The notes: generated by a model from the letters alone, not told the origin. 19,425 nucleotides of DNA from JAUZPB01 sp037140715 (GCA_037140715.1 JBAXDX010000054.1:1-19425), one strand, 5' to 3'; positions 7,634-16,501 are shown, numbered from the stretch's first letter. Numbers and translations: made by a program.

Positions 7634-10600
7634 TTAAAATATAAATTTATAGCGAAGTGATAATTCTGTTATTTTTTCATTGAGCGTGCTGGTTTCAGTA
7701 ACAGGGTCTTTTCGTTCGACTCTGACGGAAAACCTGTCGTTAAATGGAATTTCAATCCTTAAATTGGCTTTCGTAAAATCCTGCAAAGCTTCGGTTGATC
7801 CGCCGATTGAGTAACGGATATTTTTAACCTTCCCGCTTACCCCGAAGTTATACTGCTCGCCTGTTTTTTCAAGTTCAACATCTTCAACAGCATCGCCAAG
7901 CTGTGAGTTTACAAAGCCTGATATCAGACTGCTTGCGATTGATGTGCCATAGCCGGCAACATCAATTGCTACTTTCTTTTTTTCAGTAGCCGTCAGCTCG
8001 CTTTGAAATTTTCCTGAAATAATAAAAGACATAGCATCAGCAATACTATATTCCGGCGATGACACGCCGTTTTGAATATTTTGATCACCAATATAAATCG
8101 CGATATTTTCTTCATTTGCCGCAAGGTTCTTTTCAATTTCCTGTAAAGTTCCTTTAAGAAAAATCTTTACAGCAACTTTACCTGAGTCGCTTGCTGTAGC
8201 GCCATCATGATTTGCAGTATAAGTCGCTTCTATATCAAGCCTGGGGTCTATTATATTGCTCTCAAAGTATATTGTACCGGTTGCCGTAAGAGTCTTAAAG
8301 AGAAAAAGATTTGAACCTTTCAGAAGATTAAACTTTCCCTGAGCCATACCGTTACTGCCATAGATAAGTTCGCCATCGAGTTTCGCAGTCAGCTGTGACT
8401 TTAATTCCGGACTTATGACATAGGTTACCGTTGCCTGATCAGAATTTTTAATTTTAACTCTTGTATTAAAATCAAACTTCGAAGCTTTTGCAGTAACTAT
8501 CTTTTTACTTTCCGCATACTTCTTTTTAGAATCTATGACCTGATTGATTTCCGCCTGTTTTTTATCAATACCTGAAGAATCGATAACATAGTGATAAATA
8601 ATATCATCCTTCCTCGCTCCATAAGACGACTGAACCGGCACAATTGTAACATTTGTCTTTTTCAGCAGGACAGTACCATCCAAATTACTGGAGCCATCGT
8701 TATATGTAAAATTCCAGTTTCCGTCAGACTGGATAATCAGATTCCCATTTACAGGCAGACTGCCTCCTTTTACAGAAGAACTTAATAATGCAAGGCTACC
8801 TGAAATAGTAACATTAATATCTTTAAGATTCATACCGCCAAAATTAATCTTTCCGCCACCGGATAATGTCCCGTTATACATTGTACCTCCCGCATTTCTT
8901 AACGCTATATTTTCTATTTTAATAGTTTCATCAGCAAGGCTTACATCAAGGTCCATCTCATAAGGAAGATTATTCTGCTTTGCAATGAAAGAACCATTGT
9001 TAAGTTTAAGATTCCCGCCATAGTTTAATTTATCAGTCATACCGCTGATGGAAATATCAGCATTTAATTTCCCTTTAAGCTGACTAACCTCCGGCACAAA
9101 AGCACTTACTACTGAAATATCAAAGTCATTGGATTTCATCCTGGCATTTATCGGCGCTCCTTTCAGAACTCTGTCTTTGACTCCCATAAAACCGAGGTCA
9201 ACAGGGAAACTGCCGGTCAGAGTAAATAGCGGTTGTAATGAATTATATGATGTATCTAAAAACTGCAAATTAGTTTTGAGCAGTTTCTCTGCATACGCCA
9301 GATCGCACCACATACTGCCAAACGGATTTTTATATGCCTTAACGCTGTCTGCATCAAACCTTAAATTTATTGTTGGTTTATCTAAATACCCGTTCGCTTT
9401 TGCTGTAAGATTAATTTTACCTTCAAAATTTGAAGCAAGTCCTGAGAGTCCTCTTAAAGCAGCTACATCAAGATTTTTTATTTCAAGCCTGGCATCTTTA
9501 AGCATTCCATTGCTTAACATACCACCCAGAAGATTTATCTCTGTTCCATTTCCTGCAAGGGTAAACTTCTTCACTTCAAAAGCATCTTTTGAATAAACTC
9601 CGGCTAAAATACTGCCATTAATCCATTTAATATTGTTGTAATCAATGAAAAACTTATCAACGGCAAACATAAATTTATCTGTCGTCATGTCCACATTGCC
9701 GGTAATCTGAGCTTCCATGGTAGTATCCATATCAGCCTGAAGATTATAACTTAGTATATTCTTCTTCAGGTTCATGAGAATGGAAATATTTTTCAAATCC
9801 GTACCTGAAATAACCCGTTCAGCCGTAAACTGCATATTTGCCACGACATTATCAAAAAGTATCTTATCATTAGAGCGGCTAATATCCAGATTAAAGCCAA
9901 GATTGGAAATATAGCTCAGATTATCATCCGTTAAAAGCTTAAGGTATTTGAGATTAATATTGTTAGTCGCCTTAAAGCCTGCTTTATCGTTCATAACAGT
10001 TCCGCCAATCAGACCATCCATATCAATCCTGTTGATGCCGGTAAATTGCGAAAGTAATTTAAAGTCTTTTATGTTCAGGTCGTAAACTATATTCATACTA
10101 TCGCTCAAGGCTACCGGAACCGGAGTTATTGCAAGCTTTGCCCACGATTCAAATTCCTTTATCTTAAGTGAATCATTCACTAAAAATACCGGATTGAACT
10201 GAGAAACCTTTTTCATTATTGACTGAAAAAAACTATTGTATTCATAACCGATTATTGATGCCGCATCATCAATCGAAAAATTGCCGCGAACGTTCATGTC
10301 AGCAAAATCGGAATTCAAAGCAATCAGTCTTTCATCAGATGCCGGCTTTGTATAAACAAGGCGGAAGTTTGTAGGTTCAATCTTCTTATTCATAAAATTT
10401 GATTCATTCAAAACAAAATCCAGTTGGCTTTCCATTTTATGAAAGTCAAAACTTCTTCCTGTAAAGTTAAAACCGAAGTTCAGACTGGAAGGTGTCATCA
10501 GAGTATCAGTAATCAGCCTTTTAATATTCAGATTCTGAACATCGCCTGTAACCGCATAGACCGGATTTCCCAAATCAGATATATCGAGATTTCCATCTGC

Positions 10601-12127
10601 GCTGAGCAAAGCATTCATTGCAAAAGACTTTAACCTCATTAACATTCTGCCATTATCAGCACCGATGTTCAGTCTCAAAGAATCAATCTGATACTGCTTT
10701 ATCCGCGAAGAACCAAGTGCAATATTGATATTAGCGGACAACTTATCCGGCTTTGTCCCCCGCCCGTGAACTATAACATTAGAATTTAATAATGTCTTTA
10801 GATTTACCACAGGCTCAACATTAAGCTTTGAAGTCTGCATCTCAACATTGTACTTCATCTCATCGCCTGTAAAATCAAAATCAGCTTTTGCCTGAATGTA
10901 TCCTTCCGGTAAATCAGTCTTAAAAACCGTCTTAAACTCAAGAGGCCTGCCTTCATAATCAATTTCAATATTCTTAAACTGAAGCTTCTTGTATGCCGGG
11001 ATTTGGAAAACCGGCATAAGTTCAGCAATATCAGGCTCGTTGATACCGGAGTTTAATACCTTAGCCTTAATAAAAAGATCTTCGGGAGAATGCAGGTTTT
11101 TAATATTACCCGTCAGATTTAGCTGAGTCCGGAGATAATCGAGACTCAGCTTTTCGATATTCATATCTCCAAAGGTACCGGTTACAAGAATCTTTGTCTT
11201 TAATGTACCCTTAAGAAAACCAGTAGATTCTGTAAAATGCGCGAGATCGGCAAAGTCAAACTGCCCTGCATTCAAATCGACCTTTACCGGACAATCTTTA
11301 AGTTTAGCTATGTTTAATTCCTTAAATATATTAACCTGATCCATTTGGGCGGAAAGATCAACATCTGTCGTACCGGACTTAATGACGAGGGATTCAACCT
11401 TAAAGTTATGCTCTGTAACAGAGAAGTTACCCATCAGGTCCTTAAGCCTGAAATTTTGTAAATTAACTTTAGCACTTAAGCCACTTATCCTTACCTGATA
11501 ATCATTATCGTTAATACTGGCAAACGCATCCAAAGCAAGGTAAAGGCTGTCCACTCTGAGATTATTCATATTAAGCGCGGGATAAGAGGAATCGACATCT
11601 CTCTTATTATAATCCGCCATCCGGAAGCTGATATTCTTAAGTTTGAAGTCGGCAATGATAATTGTCAAAGGGAAAGAGGAGCTTGTAGTATCTTCTTCAG
11701 ATTTTTTCCTGCCGAGCCTGCTGATATTTAGAACCCCGCCGGAATCCATCAGCAGACTGACTTTCGCGTCCGAAAGTTCAAAGTTGCGAACGTAAATCCT
11801 TTTAAGCAGAAGCTGCAAAGGACTGGTTTTAAGCTGTATCCTGCCGACAGAAATAACCGTATCACTTTCCATTGTAAGAACAGCATTCTTAATAGTCAGC
11901 GAAGTAAAGATTGTCCCTTCTATTTCTCCGATATTAAGCCTGCCGTTAATGCCGGCATTTACCTGCTTAACGATTTCCTTCCTCAGCAACTCATGAAATA
12001 TAACAGTCTGCGTAAAAATAAGAAAGATTATAATAAGCCCGGTCAGCCCAATGAAAGCTATTATAAATACATTCACAACTTTGTGGAATGTACTCCTCTT
12101 AGGTTTTACCGACATCTTTTTGTTCAT
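7634..12127 (-). CDS. tamB: TamB-family translocation and assembly protein
   Basis: TamB-type proteins are anchored in the inner membrane and span the periplasm as a long beta-taco groove that carries lipids and/or helps insert outer-membrane proteins, in the classic case with the Omp85 barrel TamA. This 1497-residue protein (E. coli TamB is about 1259) has a single N-terminal membrane helix at about 17-39, then more than 1300 residues of repetitive amphipathic beta sequence (alternating patterns such as L.L.G...D...L.L), and a C-terminal DUF490/TamB domain from about residue 1150. Near the C-terminus, I-D-V-A-G-Y-G-T-S-I-A-S-S-L-I-S-G and Q-Y-N-F-G-V-S-G-K fit the family, and the protein ends in F. 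It starts in a 1-nt overlap with the hldC stop (TAATG on the minus strand), suggesting translational coupling. No canonical TamA lies in the window; the Omp85-type gene at 2229-5426 is the nearest candidate partner. Confidence 0.88.
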   Translation of the reverse strand: MNKKMSVKPKRSTFHKVVNVFIIAFIGLTGLIIIFLIFTQTVIFHELLRKEIVKQVNAGINGRLNIGEIEGTIFTSLTIKNAVLTMESDTVISVGRIQLKTSPLQLLLKRIYVRNFELSDAKVSLLMDSGGVLNISRLGRKKSEEDTTSSSFPLTIIIADFKLKNISFRMADYNKRDVDSSYPALNMNNLRVDSLYLALDAFASINDNDYQVRISGLSAKVNLQNFRLKDLMGNFSVTEHNFKVESLVIKSGTTDVDLSAQMDQVNIFKELNIAKLKDCPVKVDLNAGQFDFADLAHFTESTGFLKGTLKTKILVTGTFGDMNIEKLSLDYLRTQLNLTGNIKNLHSPEDLFIKAKVLNSGINEPDIAELMPVFQIPAYKKLQFKNIEIDYEGRPLEFKTVFKTDLPEGYIQAKADFDFTGDEMKYNVEMQTSKLNVEPVVNLKTLLNSNVIVHGRGTKPDKLSANINIALGSSRIKQYQIDSLRLNIGADNGRMLMRLKSFAMNALLSADGNLDISDLGNPVYAVTGDVQNLNIKRLITDTLMTPSSLNFGFNFTGRSFDFHKMESQLDFVLNESNFMNKKIEPTNFRLVYTKPASDERLIALNSDFADMNVRGNFSIDDAASIIGYEYNSFFQSIMKKVSQFNPVFLVNDSLKIKEFESWAKLAITPVPVALSDSMNIVYDLNIKDFKLLSQFTGINRIDMDGLIGGTVMNDKAGFKATNNINLKYLKLLTDDNLSYISNLGFNLDISRSNDKILFDNVVANMQFTAERVISGTDLKNISILMNLKKNILSYNLQADMDTTMEAQITGNVDMTTDKFMFAVDKFFIDYNNIKWINGSILAGVYSKDAFEVKKFTLAGNGTEINLLGGMLSNGMLKDARLEIKNLDVAALRGLSGLASNFEGKINLTAKANGYLDKPTINLRFDADSVKAYKNPFGSMWCDLAYAEKLLKTNLQFLDTSYNSLQPLFTLTGSFPVDLGFMGVKDRVLKGAPINARMKSNDFDISVVSAFVPEVSQLKGKLNADISISGMTDKLNYGGNLKLNNGSFIAKQNNLPYEMDLDVSLADETIKIENIALRNAGGTMYNGTLSGGGKINFGGMNLKDINVTISGSLALLSSSVKGGSLPVNGNLIIQSDGNWNFTYNDGSSNLDGTVLLKKTNVTIVPVQSSYGARKDDIIYHYVIDSSGIDKKQAEINQVIDSKKKYAESKKIVTAKASKFDFNTRVKIKNSDQATVTYVISPELKSQLTAKLDGELIYGSNGMAQGKFNLLKGSNLFLFKTLTATGTIYFESNIIDPRLDIEATYTANHDGATASDSGKVAVKIFLKGTLQEIEKNLAANEENIAIYIGDQNIQNGVSSPEYSIADAMSFIISGKFQSELTATEKKKVAIDVAGYGTSIASSLISGFVNSQLGDAVEDVELEKTGEQYNFGVSGKVKNIRYSIGGSTEALQDFTKANLRIEIPFNDRFSVRVERKDPVTETSTLNEKITELSLRYKFIF

Positions 12128-12609
12128 TATTCCCTGAATCTTTCCAGAACGGTTTTTATAATATTTGTAGTGGACTGATTATTAACAAATTCCACCGTCT
12201 TAACTTCGCCGCCGTTAGATTCTACAACTTCACGCCCGACAATCTGGTCTATTTTCCAGTCGGCACCTTTTACAAGAATATCGGGAATAAGATAGTTTAT
12301 GAGTTCTTCCGGCGTATCCTCATCAAAAAATGTAACATAATCAACACATTTCAAACTGGCCATCAGGAAAGCTCTTTCATGCTGTGGAACTATCGGGCGG
12401 AGCGCTCCTTTTATTCTTTTAATCGAACTATCGCTGTTCAGACCTATGATTAAAACATCTCCCATTGCGCGGGCTTTTGTCAGATAATCTGCATGTCCTG
12501 CATGAAGTATATCAAAACATCCGTTAGTAAATACTACCTTCTTGCCATCCGTCTTAAGCTTCTTGCGGATTTCAAGCAGTTTTGTTTTATCTGTGAATAT
12601 ATTTTCCAA
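12127..12609 (-). CDS. hldC: Heptose 1-phosphate adenylyltransferase (HldC/RfaE2)
   Basis: This cytidylyltransferase-fold enzyme of 160 residues transfers AMP to D-glycero-beta-D-manno-heptose 1-phosphate, giving ADP-heptose for the LPS inner core. It corresponds to the C-terminal half of bifunctional E. coli HldE. Visible motifs are F-T-N-G-C-F-D-I-L-H-A-G-H (the HxGH nucleotide-binding motif at 36-39), G-L-N-S-D at 56-60, K-G-A-D-W at 114-118 and S-T-T-N-I-I-K near 146-152. The start is TTG at 12609: no ATG precedes the conserved domain in frame, a TAA stop lies immediately upstream, and an AAGAGG ribosome binding site sits 9 nt before it. The kinase partner hldA is the next gene upstream. 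The separate kinase and transferase genes follow the split hldA/hldC arrangement. Its stop overlaps the tamB start by 1 nt. Confidence 0.92.
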   Translation of the reverse strand: MENIFTDKTKLLEIRKKLKTDGKKVVFTNGCFDILHAGHADYLTKARAMGDVLIIGLNSDSSIKRIKGALRPIVPQHERAFLMASLKCVDYVTFFDEDTPEELINYLIPDILVKGADWKIDQIVGREVVESNGGEVKTVEFVNNQSTTNIIKTVLERFRE

Positions 12610-12618
12610 TTACTTTAA

Positions 12619-12624
12619 CCTCTT
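12619..12624 (-). promoter_or_regulatory. Ribosome binding site fixing the TTG start of hldC
   Basis: AAGAGG on the minus strand lies 9 nt upstream of the TTG at 12609. With an in-frame TAA directly before that TTG and no alternative ATG or GTG before the conserved domain, this motif decides the start codon. Confidence 0.65.
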
Positions 12625-12669
12625 AAATACTATAATTTACCGGATGCATGATAAATTCCCCTTTTCTTT

Positions 12670-12702
12670 CATACTCATAATCTTAATCTTAATCATACTC
12701 AT
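12670..12702. repeat. ATTAAG-rich intergenic repeat, hldA-hldC gap
   Basis: Two CATACTCAT 9-mers (12670-12678 and 12694-12702) flank a doubled TCTTAA core. Bases 12681-12700 are an exact 20-bp reverse complement of 13921-13940, on the other side of hldA. The element lies in the 142-bp gap between hldA and hldC, which holds no gene. Confidence 0.75.
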
Positions 12703-12751
12703 TTTTCCTGAAGCAGTCATGATTAAGAAGAGAATTTATTGTAAACCCAAT

Positions 12752-13747
12752 CTATTCAATTTCCTTTTCAACTTCTGCAAACAACTTATCCTGTTCAATC
12801 GGGATAATACCTGTCTCTTCGCAAACCAGTCCGCCTGCAAAATTAGCAAGATACGATGCTTCGCCTATATCAGCGCCGGCGGCGAGTGCTACTGTCAGCG
12901 TAGAGATTACAGTATCTCCCGCTCCTGATACATCGGCCACCCTGCGTGCTTTAGTCGGGATTCTCCGCTCCTGCCGGTCTTTCTCAAATATTGCTATCCC
13001 CTGTTCGCCAAGCGTAAGCAGCGCGTACTTCGAATTAAGTTTTTCAAGTAACTTAAAACCCGCATCCGTAATATCCTGTCTGGTTTTAATCCTCAATCCA
13101 AAAGCATCCTCGGCTTCCTTGCGGTTAGGCTTAAAAACCGTTACGTCCCTGTAATTAAAAAAATTATTAAACTTTGGGTCCACGTTTATTATAACATTAT
13201 TAAACTTAGCAAGATTTATAATTTCCTGAATAAGAAACGGAGTAAGCACGCCTTTGTTATAATCCTGGAGGATTATGCCGTCAAGCGACTGGATACTCTC
13301 TTTCAGAAACGATAGTATCTCTTCCTCAATCTGCCTGCCGATATATTCCTTACATTCCTGGTCAATCCTTACAATATGCTGATTCTGCGCTATGACTCTC
13401 GTCTTAGCAGTAGTCGGGCGCGAATCATCGGTTATTATGCCGGAGTTATTAATGCCCGCTTCCTCCATAAGTCTTGTAAAAACAGAACCATGGTTATCGC
13501 TTCCGATAATTCCTATTGGCAACGGAATGCTGCCAAGCTTTTGGATATTCAGCGCGCAATTAGCTGCACCGCCGAAGCGGTAGAACTCATTATCAATCTC
13601 AATAACCGGCACAGGAGCCTCAGGCGATATCCTTCTGACATCCCCCCAAAAATAACAATCAAGCATCATATCTCCGATGACTGCTATCTTCTTTTCATTA
13701 AAGCCTTTCTTAAGCTCCGCAAGCCGTTCTCTGGTTATCTGAATCAT
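12752..13747 (-). CDS. hldA: D-glycero-beta-D-manno-heptose-7-phosphate kinase (HldA/RfaE1)
   Basis: This PfkB-family kinase of 331 residues phosphorylates heptose 7-phosphate at C1, the step before HldC in ADP-heptose synthesis for LPS. N-terminal motifs include V-I-G-D-M-M-L-D-C-Y-F-W-G at 23-35 and S-P-E-A-P-V-P-V at 41-48, both typical of RfaE1. F-G-G-A-A-N-C-A at 58-65 is the PfkB substrate motif, K-P-N-R-K-E-A-E begins at 206, and the PfkB catalytic signature D-V-S-G-A-G-D is at 272-278 with D278 as the expected base. The C-terminus stops after the kinase domain, without an attached transferase. The ATG at 13747 follows AAGAGG at a short spacing of 4 nt. The gene is flanked by a 20-bp inverted repeat (12681-12700 and 13921-13940). 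It is the probable first gene of the envelope cluster. Confidence 0.93.
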   Translation of the reverse strand: MIQITRERLAELKKGFNEKKIAVIGDMMLDCYFWGDVRRISPEAPVPVIEIDNEFYRFGGAANCALNIQKLGSIPLPIGIIGSDNHGSVFTRLMEEAGINNSGIITDDSRPTTAKTRVIAQNQHIVRIDQECKEYIGRQIEEEILSFLKESIQSLDGIILQDYNKGVLTPFLIQEIINLAKFNNVIINVDPKFNNFFNYRDVTVFKPNRKEAEDAFGLRIKTRQDITDAGFKLLEKLNSKYALLTLGEQGIAIFEKDRQERRIPTKARRVADVSGAGDTVISTLTVALAAGADIGEASYLANFAGGLVCEETGIIPIEQDKLFAEVEKEIE

Positions 13748-13920
13748 TTTTCCTCTTAATAACTTTAGAATTTTTCGTAGTAAAAATATTCATATTTTTT
13801 GACAAATACCCGTTTTTTTACTCAGTTCCGTAGTTTGTTCAGAAATTATATAAAGGTTAACAGAAAGGGAAATAAAAGTTATTCAATTAGTTTTGGGCAG
13901 ATATTTGAGATATGCTTTTG

Positions 13921-13970
13921 GAGTATGATTAAGATTAAGAGTATCAATGATGGTGTAATCATACATACTC
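13921..13970. repeat. GAGTATGATTA inverted repeat after the FISUMP gene
   Basis: GAGTATGATTA at 13921-13931 can pair with TAATCATACATACTC at 13956-13970 apart from a 4-base TATG bulge, giving a hairpin that begins in the TAG stop codon (13970-13972, read on the minus strand). Bases 13921-13940 are the reverse complement of 12681-12700. The rest of the 222-bp gap (13748-13969) is AT-rich, holds no gene and must contain any hldA promoter; I could not identify one. Confidence 0.65.
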
Positions 13971-15298
13971 TAATTATCCTCAATGCACCTGATGCTGAAG
14001 CTGACAACCTTATCATAGTAGTTCCAGTATATGTTGCTGTCATTATAATTTAATCCTATGGCGTATGCATACGCAACATCATACTCCGTGGAACTCCAAT
14101 AGTCAGTATAGAATGATATATCGCCAAAGCGGCCATTACTGTCGCGGTAACCCGCAAGCAACGCGGAGAAACGTCTGGTATCTGTGCCCTCTCCTCTTTC
14201 TGTCCCCTGCCCTTTCGCCTTTAAAGCATTACTATTCTCTGCTGATACTATTGTTAATATCTTGAGTTCTGCTTTTGTCGGTATATGCCAGCCATCCGGG
14301 CATATACCTTTTGTACCGGAGGTTGTGCTGTATGCCATTGCTTCTTTCCATTGATATAAACCGCCATATTTCGCACAATTACCGGAGTCATTACCATAAC
14401 AATACTTCTCTATTCTTCCATTATTGACTGCGTCCTGTTTCCCGTCTATCATCGTACCTGCATCAAGATTTTCTTTTAACCAGCATCTGCCACCTGTCTG
14501 TACTATTTTGTATATTTTACCCTCGTAGGTGATTTGTGAACCGCAGACTAAGGATGAAGAACCTGCTTTATCCATATTCTTTAATGCTATCTCTTCAGTC
14601 GTTGTCTTACCTTTCTTTATTTCTATATACTTGGAGCTTCTTTCATAACCACTCGACTGCGCTTCAAGAGAATAACTTCCAACTAATAACTTCCGTATTA
14701 TTTTGGATCCTTCCCACTTCTCAATTACCTGTCCGTCTTTCAGCAAATTTACCTCCGCCTCAATAGGCGCTACCTTTACCCTCAGACTTCCGGTTACCGG
14801 TTCAAGCGTAATTGTTTTTGTAATCGTCTGTCTCAGCTCAATTGCTATTGTTTCTTTTGCTTCTATGTACCCGGCTTTCCTTACCACAACCAGATGACTG
14901 CCAGGAACAAGTTCTATCTCCCCTGCTTTTGCATAACTTTTACCATCGATCTCTATCTCCGCGCCGGGTGGATTTATGTTAAGCATCAAAGAAGATATAT
15001 TTTTAACAAGCGGGGAAACAAACTTATTAGCCGCCCCTTCCTTTACTTCAATTTCCTTTTCAACATCAAGATAGCCGGGCTTGGTCAGCCACAATTTATA
15101 CTTGCCAGGAGAACGAAATAACTGGGCATTTGTTGTTCCCTCCGGTATTTCATCCAGATAAATTATCGCTCCATTTGGATCCGACCTGATTTCAACTAAT
15201 TGTTCTGCTTCGCCGGAAGCCCGCATTTCGGAAAGTTCCTGTGCATGACTGCTAACCGGCAGAACTATCAAAAACAGAAGAAACATCGTCTTAATCAT
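13970..15298 (-). CDS. Secreted PEGA-domain protein with C-terminal FISUMP domain
   Basis: This 442-residue protein has a signal peptide (about 1-20, ending SSHAQ), then three PEGA-type beta-sandwich repeats at about 34-89, 102-156 and 169-238. The first two show the family pattern well (DPNGAIIYLDE...PGKYKLWLTKPGY and NPPGAEIEIDG...PGSHLVVVRKAGY); the third is diverged. From about 250 to the end is a Fibrobacter succinogenes major paralogous (FISUMP) domain, recognised by G-R-C-W-L-K-E-N-L, Y-G-G-L-Y-Q-W-K-E-A, C-P-D-G-W-H-I-P-T, L-L-A-G-Y-R and Y-W-S-S-T-E-Y. All six cysteines (252, 272, 300, 308, 333, 438) fall in this domain, fitting an oxidised extracytoplasmic location. PEGA domains are linked to surface or S-layer proteins, and FISUMP to lectin-like surface proteins, so a cell-surface binding role is likely. 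Ligand unknown. A 291-bp gap separates it from the Usp gene, so it is probably transcribed alone. Confidence 0.9.
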   Translation of the reverse strand: MIKTMFLLFLIVLPVSSHAQELSEMRASGEAEQLVEIRSDPNGAIIYLDEIPEGTTNAQLFRSPGKYKLWLTKPGYLDVEKEIEVKEGAANKFVSPLVKNISSLMLNINPPGAEIEIDGKSYAKAGEIELVPGSHLVVVRKAGYIEAKETIAIELRQTITKTITLEPVTGSLRVKVAPIEAEVNLLKDGQVIEKWEGSKIIRKLLVGSYSLEAQSSGYERSSKYIEIKKGKTTTEEIALKNMDKAGSSSLVCGSQITYEGKIYKIVQTGGRCWLKENLDAGTMIDGKQDAVNNGRIEKYCYGNDSGNCAKYGGLYQWKEAMAYSTTSGTKGICPDGWHIPTKAELKILTIVSAENSNALKAKGQGTERGEGTDTRRFSALLAGYRDSNGRFGDISFYTDYWSSTEYDVAYAYAIGLNYNDSNIYWNYYDKVVSFSIRCIEDN

Positions 15299-15589
15299 AA
15301 GTCAGAAATTCAATTATTATTATTATTGCATAACAGTACGGGTTTTAACCCAAATATTTTTAATAACTCATGCCATGTAAAATTCATCCGGAGCTATGAT
15401 TTGTATAATTCTTATGATAACGTAACCCGCACGAAATAAATCATAGCCCCGGATATTTTTACATAAAATATAATTAACAAAACAAAAATATCTTTATTAC
15501 CAAAAAAAAACAATCTGACTGATGAATATATGTTAACAACCTTTACATATTTAACTGTTCTGTATTGTTCACAACGCCGGAATGAAATA
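15299..15589. other. Intergenic region between Usp and FISUMP genes
   Basis: There is no gene here. It contains the palindromic element at 15380-15460, a small stem GGGTT/AACCC at 15340-15351 within the likely 5' region of the FISUMP gene, and an AT-rich stretch (15461-15589) directly after the Usp stop with no clear structure. Confidence 0.6.
15380..15460. repeat. TATGATT-type palindromic intergenic element, copy A
   Basis: The arms 15387-15402 and 15438-15453 are reverse complements at 15 of 16 positions, enclosing a loop of about 35 bases that contains TATGATT-like units. On the minus strand the stem is followed by ATGAATTTTA and on the plus strand by TATTTTTA, so it could act as a terminator in either direction. 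The left 48 bases (15380-15427) match copy B (17816-17863) at 41 of 48 positions. It lies about 137 bp beyond the Usp stop codon. Confidence 0.85.
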
Positions 15590-16492
15590 TTATCTCCTGA
15601 CCGGCACCAGCAGAACAGGTTTCTTAATTGATTTACAAACCTTTGCTGTAACGCTACCCGACCAGAACGCTTCCATAGCAGACCTGCTGTGTGTAGCAAG
15701 CACGATAATATCTGCATTAATTTTAACGGCTGTGTTGATAATAGCATCCTCCGGGTCTTCGCGGATAGTCTCAACTGTAACTTCTGAAACGGATTTCTGT
15801 AACTCACTTTTAACCTTCCAGAGATAATCATCAGACTCTTCAGCCATCATTTCAAGCATTCTTGTAGTCGTGCCGGGTAAAAGTTTACTGGAGGAAGTCC
15901 ACTGACCTGCAAGATTTCCAAAAAAAGGAACAGCCATAATAAGGTGAATCACCGAGCCACACACTCCCGCAATTTGTCCGGCTATGTCAATACTCTGTGT
16001 ATGTTCGGGATTACCGTCCAGCGGGATAAGCATTTCTTCACACTTAAAATCGGTTACGGACTCTTCCGGCGAAGGCTGTATTAACAATACGGGAGTTTCC
16101 CCCAGCGCGATAACCTGTCTGGCAATCGAGCCGAAGAGTATATCACGCATACCGCTTTCCCCGTGTGAACACATTATTATTAAATCCGGCGTAAATTCCC
16201 CTGCATGTTCGGCTATGCTTTTTGCCACATCCTTCACTTCTGTTTCATGAACGTGCAAATTAATATTTTTATTATCAGGGAAATAAGTTTTTGCTATATC
16301 ATTTAAATACTTTTCGGCATCGCCGGCATTTGTCAGATGCTTTTGACCGTGCACTTCGCTTGGTGCGCTTTTTTCAACGACATGAATCAGCGTTATTAAC
16401 GAATTTAATTTCCGGGACAGGTATCTGACCGCAGGCAAAACTGATTCGGCTAACTCCGAACCGTCAAGCGGGACTAATAAATGCTTTATCAT
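15590..16492 (-). CDS. Tandem-domain universal stress protein (UspA family)
   Basis: This 300-residue cytoplasmic protein consists of two UspA domains (about 1-140 and 150-300), a common two-domain Usp length. Both begin with the typical strand plus P-L-D-G (L-L-V-P-L-D-G-S-E at 5-13; M-L-I-P-L-D-G-N at 154-161). The ATP-binding pattern G-x2-G-x9-G-[ST] is partly kept in domain 1 as C108-S-H-G111-x9-G121-S, and is weaker in domain 2 as A266-T-H-S269-x9-G279-S. Nucleotide binding is therefore plausible in domain 1 and doubtful in domain 2. Usp proteins support survival under stress and can regulate neighbouring transporters. The ATG at 16492 comes 9 bp after the Nramp gene, with AGGT upstream, so the two are probably co-transcribed. 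Confidence 0.92.
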   Translation of the reverse strand: MIKHLLVPLDGSELAESVLPAVRYLSRKLNSLITLIHVVEKSAPSEVHGQKHLTNAGDAEKYLNDIAKTYFPDNKNINLHVHETEVKDVAKSIAEHAGEFTPDLIIMCSHGESGMRDILFGSIARQVIALGETPVLLIQPSPEESVTDFKCEEMLIPLDGNPEHTQSIDIAGQIAGVCGSVIHLIMAVPFFGNLAGQWTSSSKLLPGTTTRMLEMMAEESDDYLWKVKSELQKSVSEVTVETIREDPEDAIINTAVKINADIIVLATHSRSAMEAFWSGSVTAKVCKSIKKPVLLVPVRR

Positions 16493-16501
16493 TTTGTTAA
16501 C

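Noticed and set aside
9129..9596. 155-residue plus-strand reading frame
   Set aside because: It lies wholly opposite tamB, whose coding is well supported; it has no recognisable domain or upstream signals and reads as an antisense shadow.
12127..13747. Broken bifunctional hldE gene
   Set aside because: Both halves are complete with intact active-site motifs and their own ribosome binding sites, and split hldA/hldC genes are a known normal arrangement.
13799..14053. Small plus-strand gene in the hldA-FISUMP gap
   Set aside because: Its second half is antisense to the FISUMP coding sequence and its first half is low-complexity AT-rich DNA; no motif or ribosome binding site supports it.
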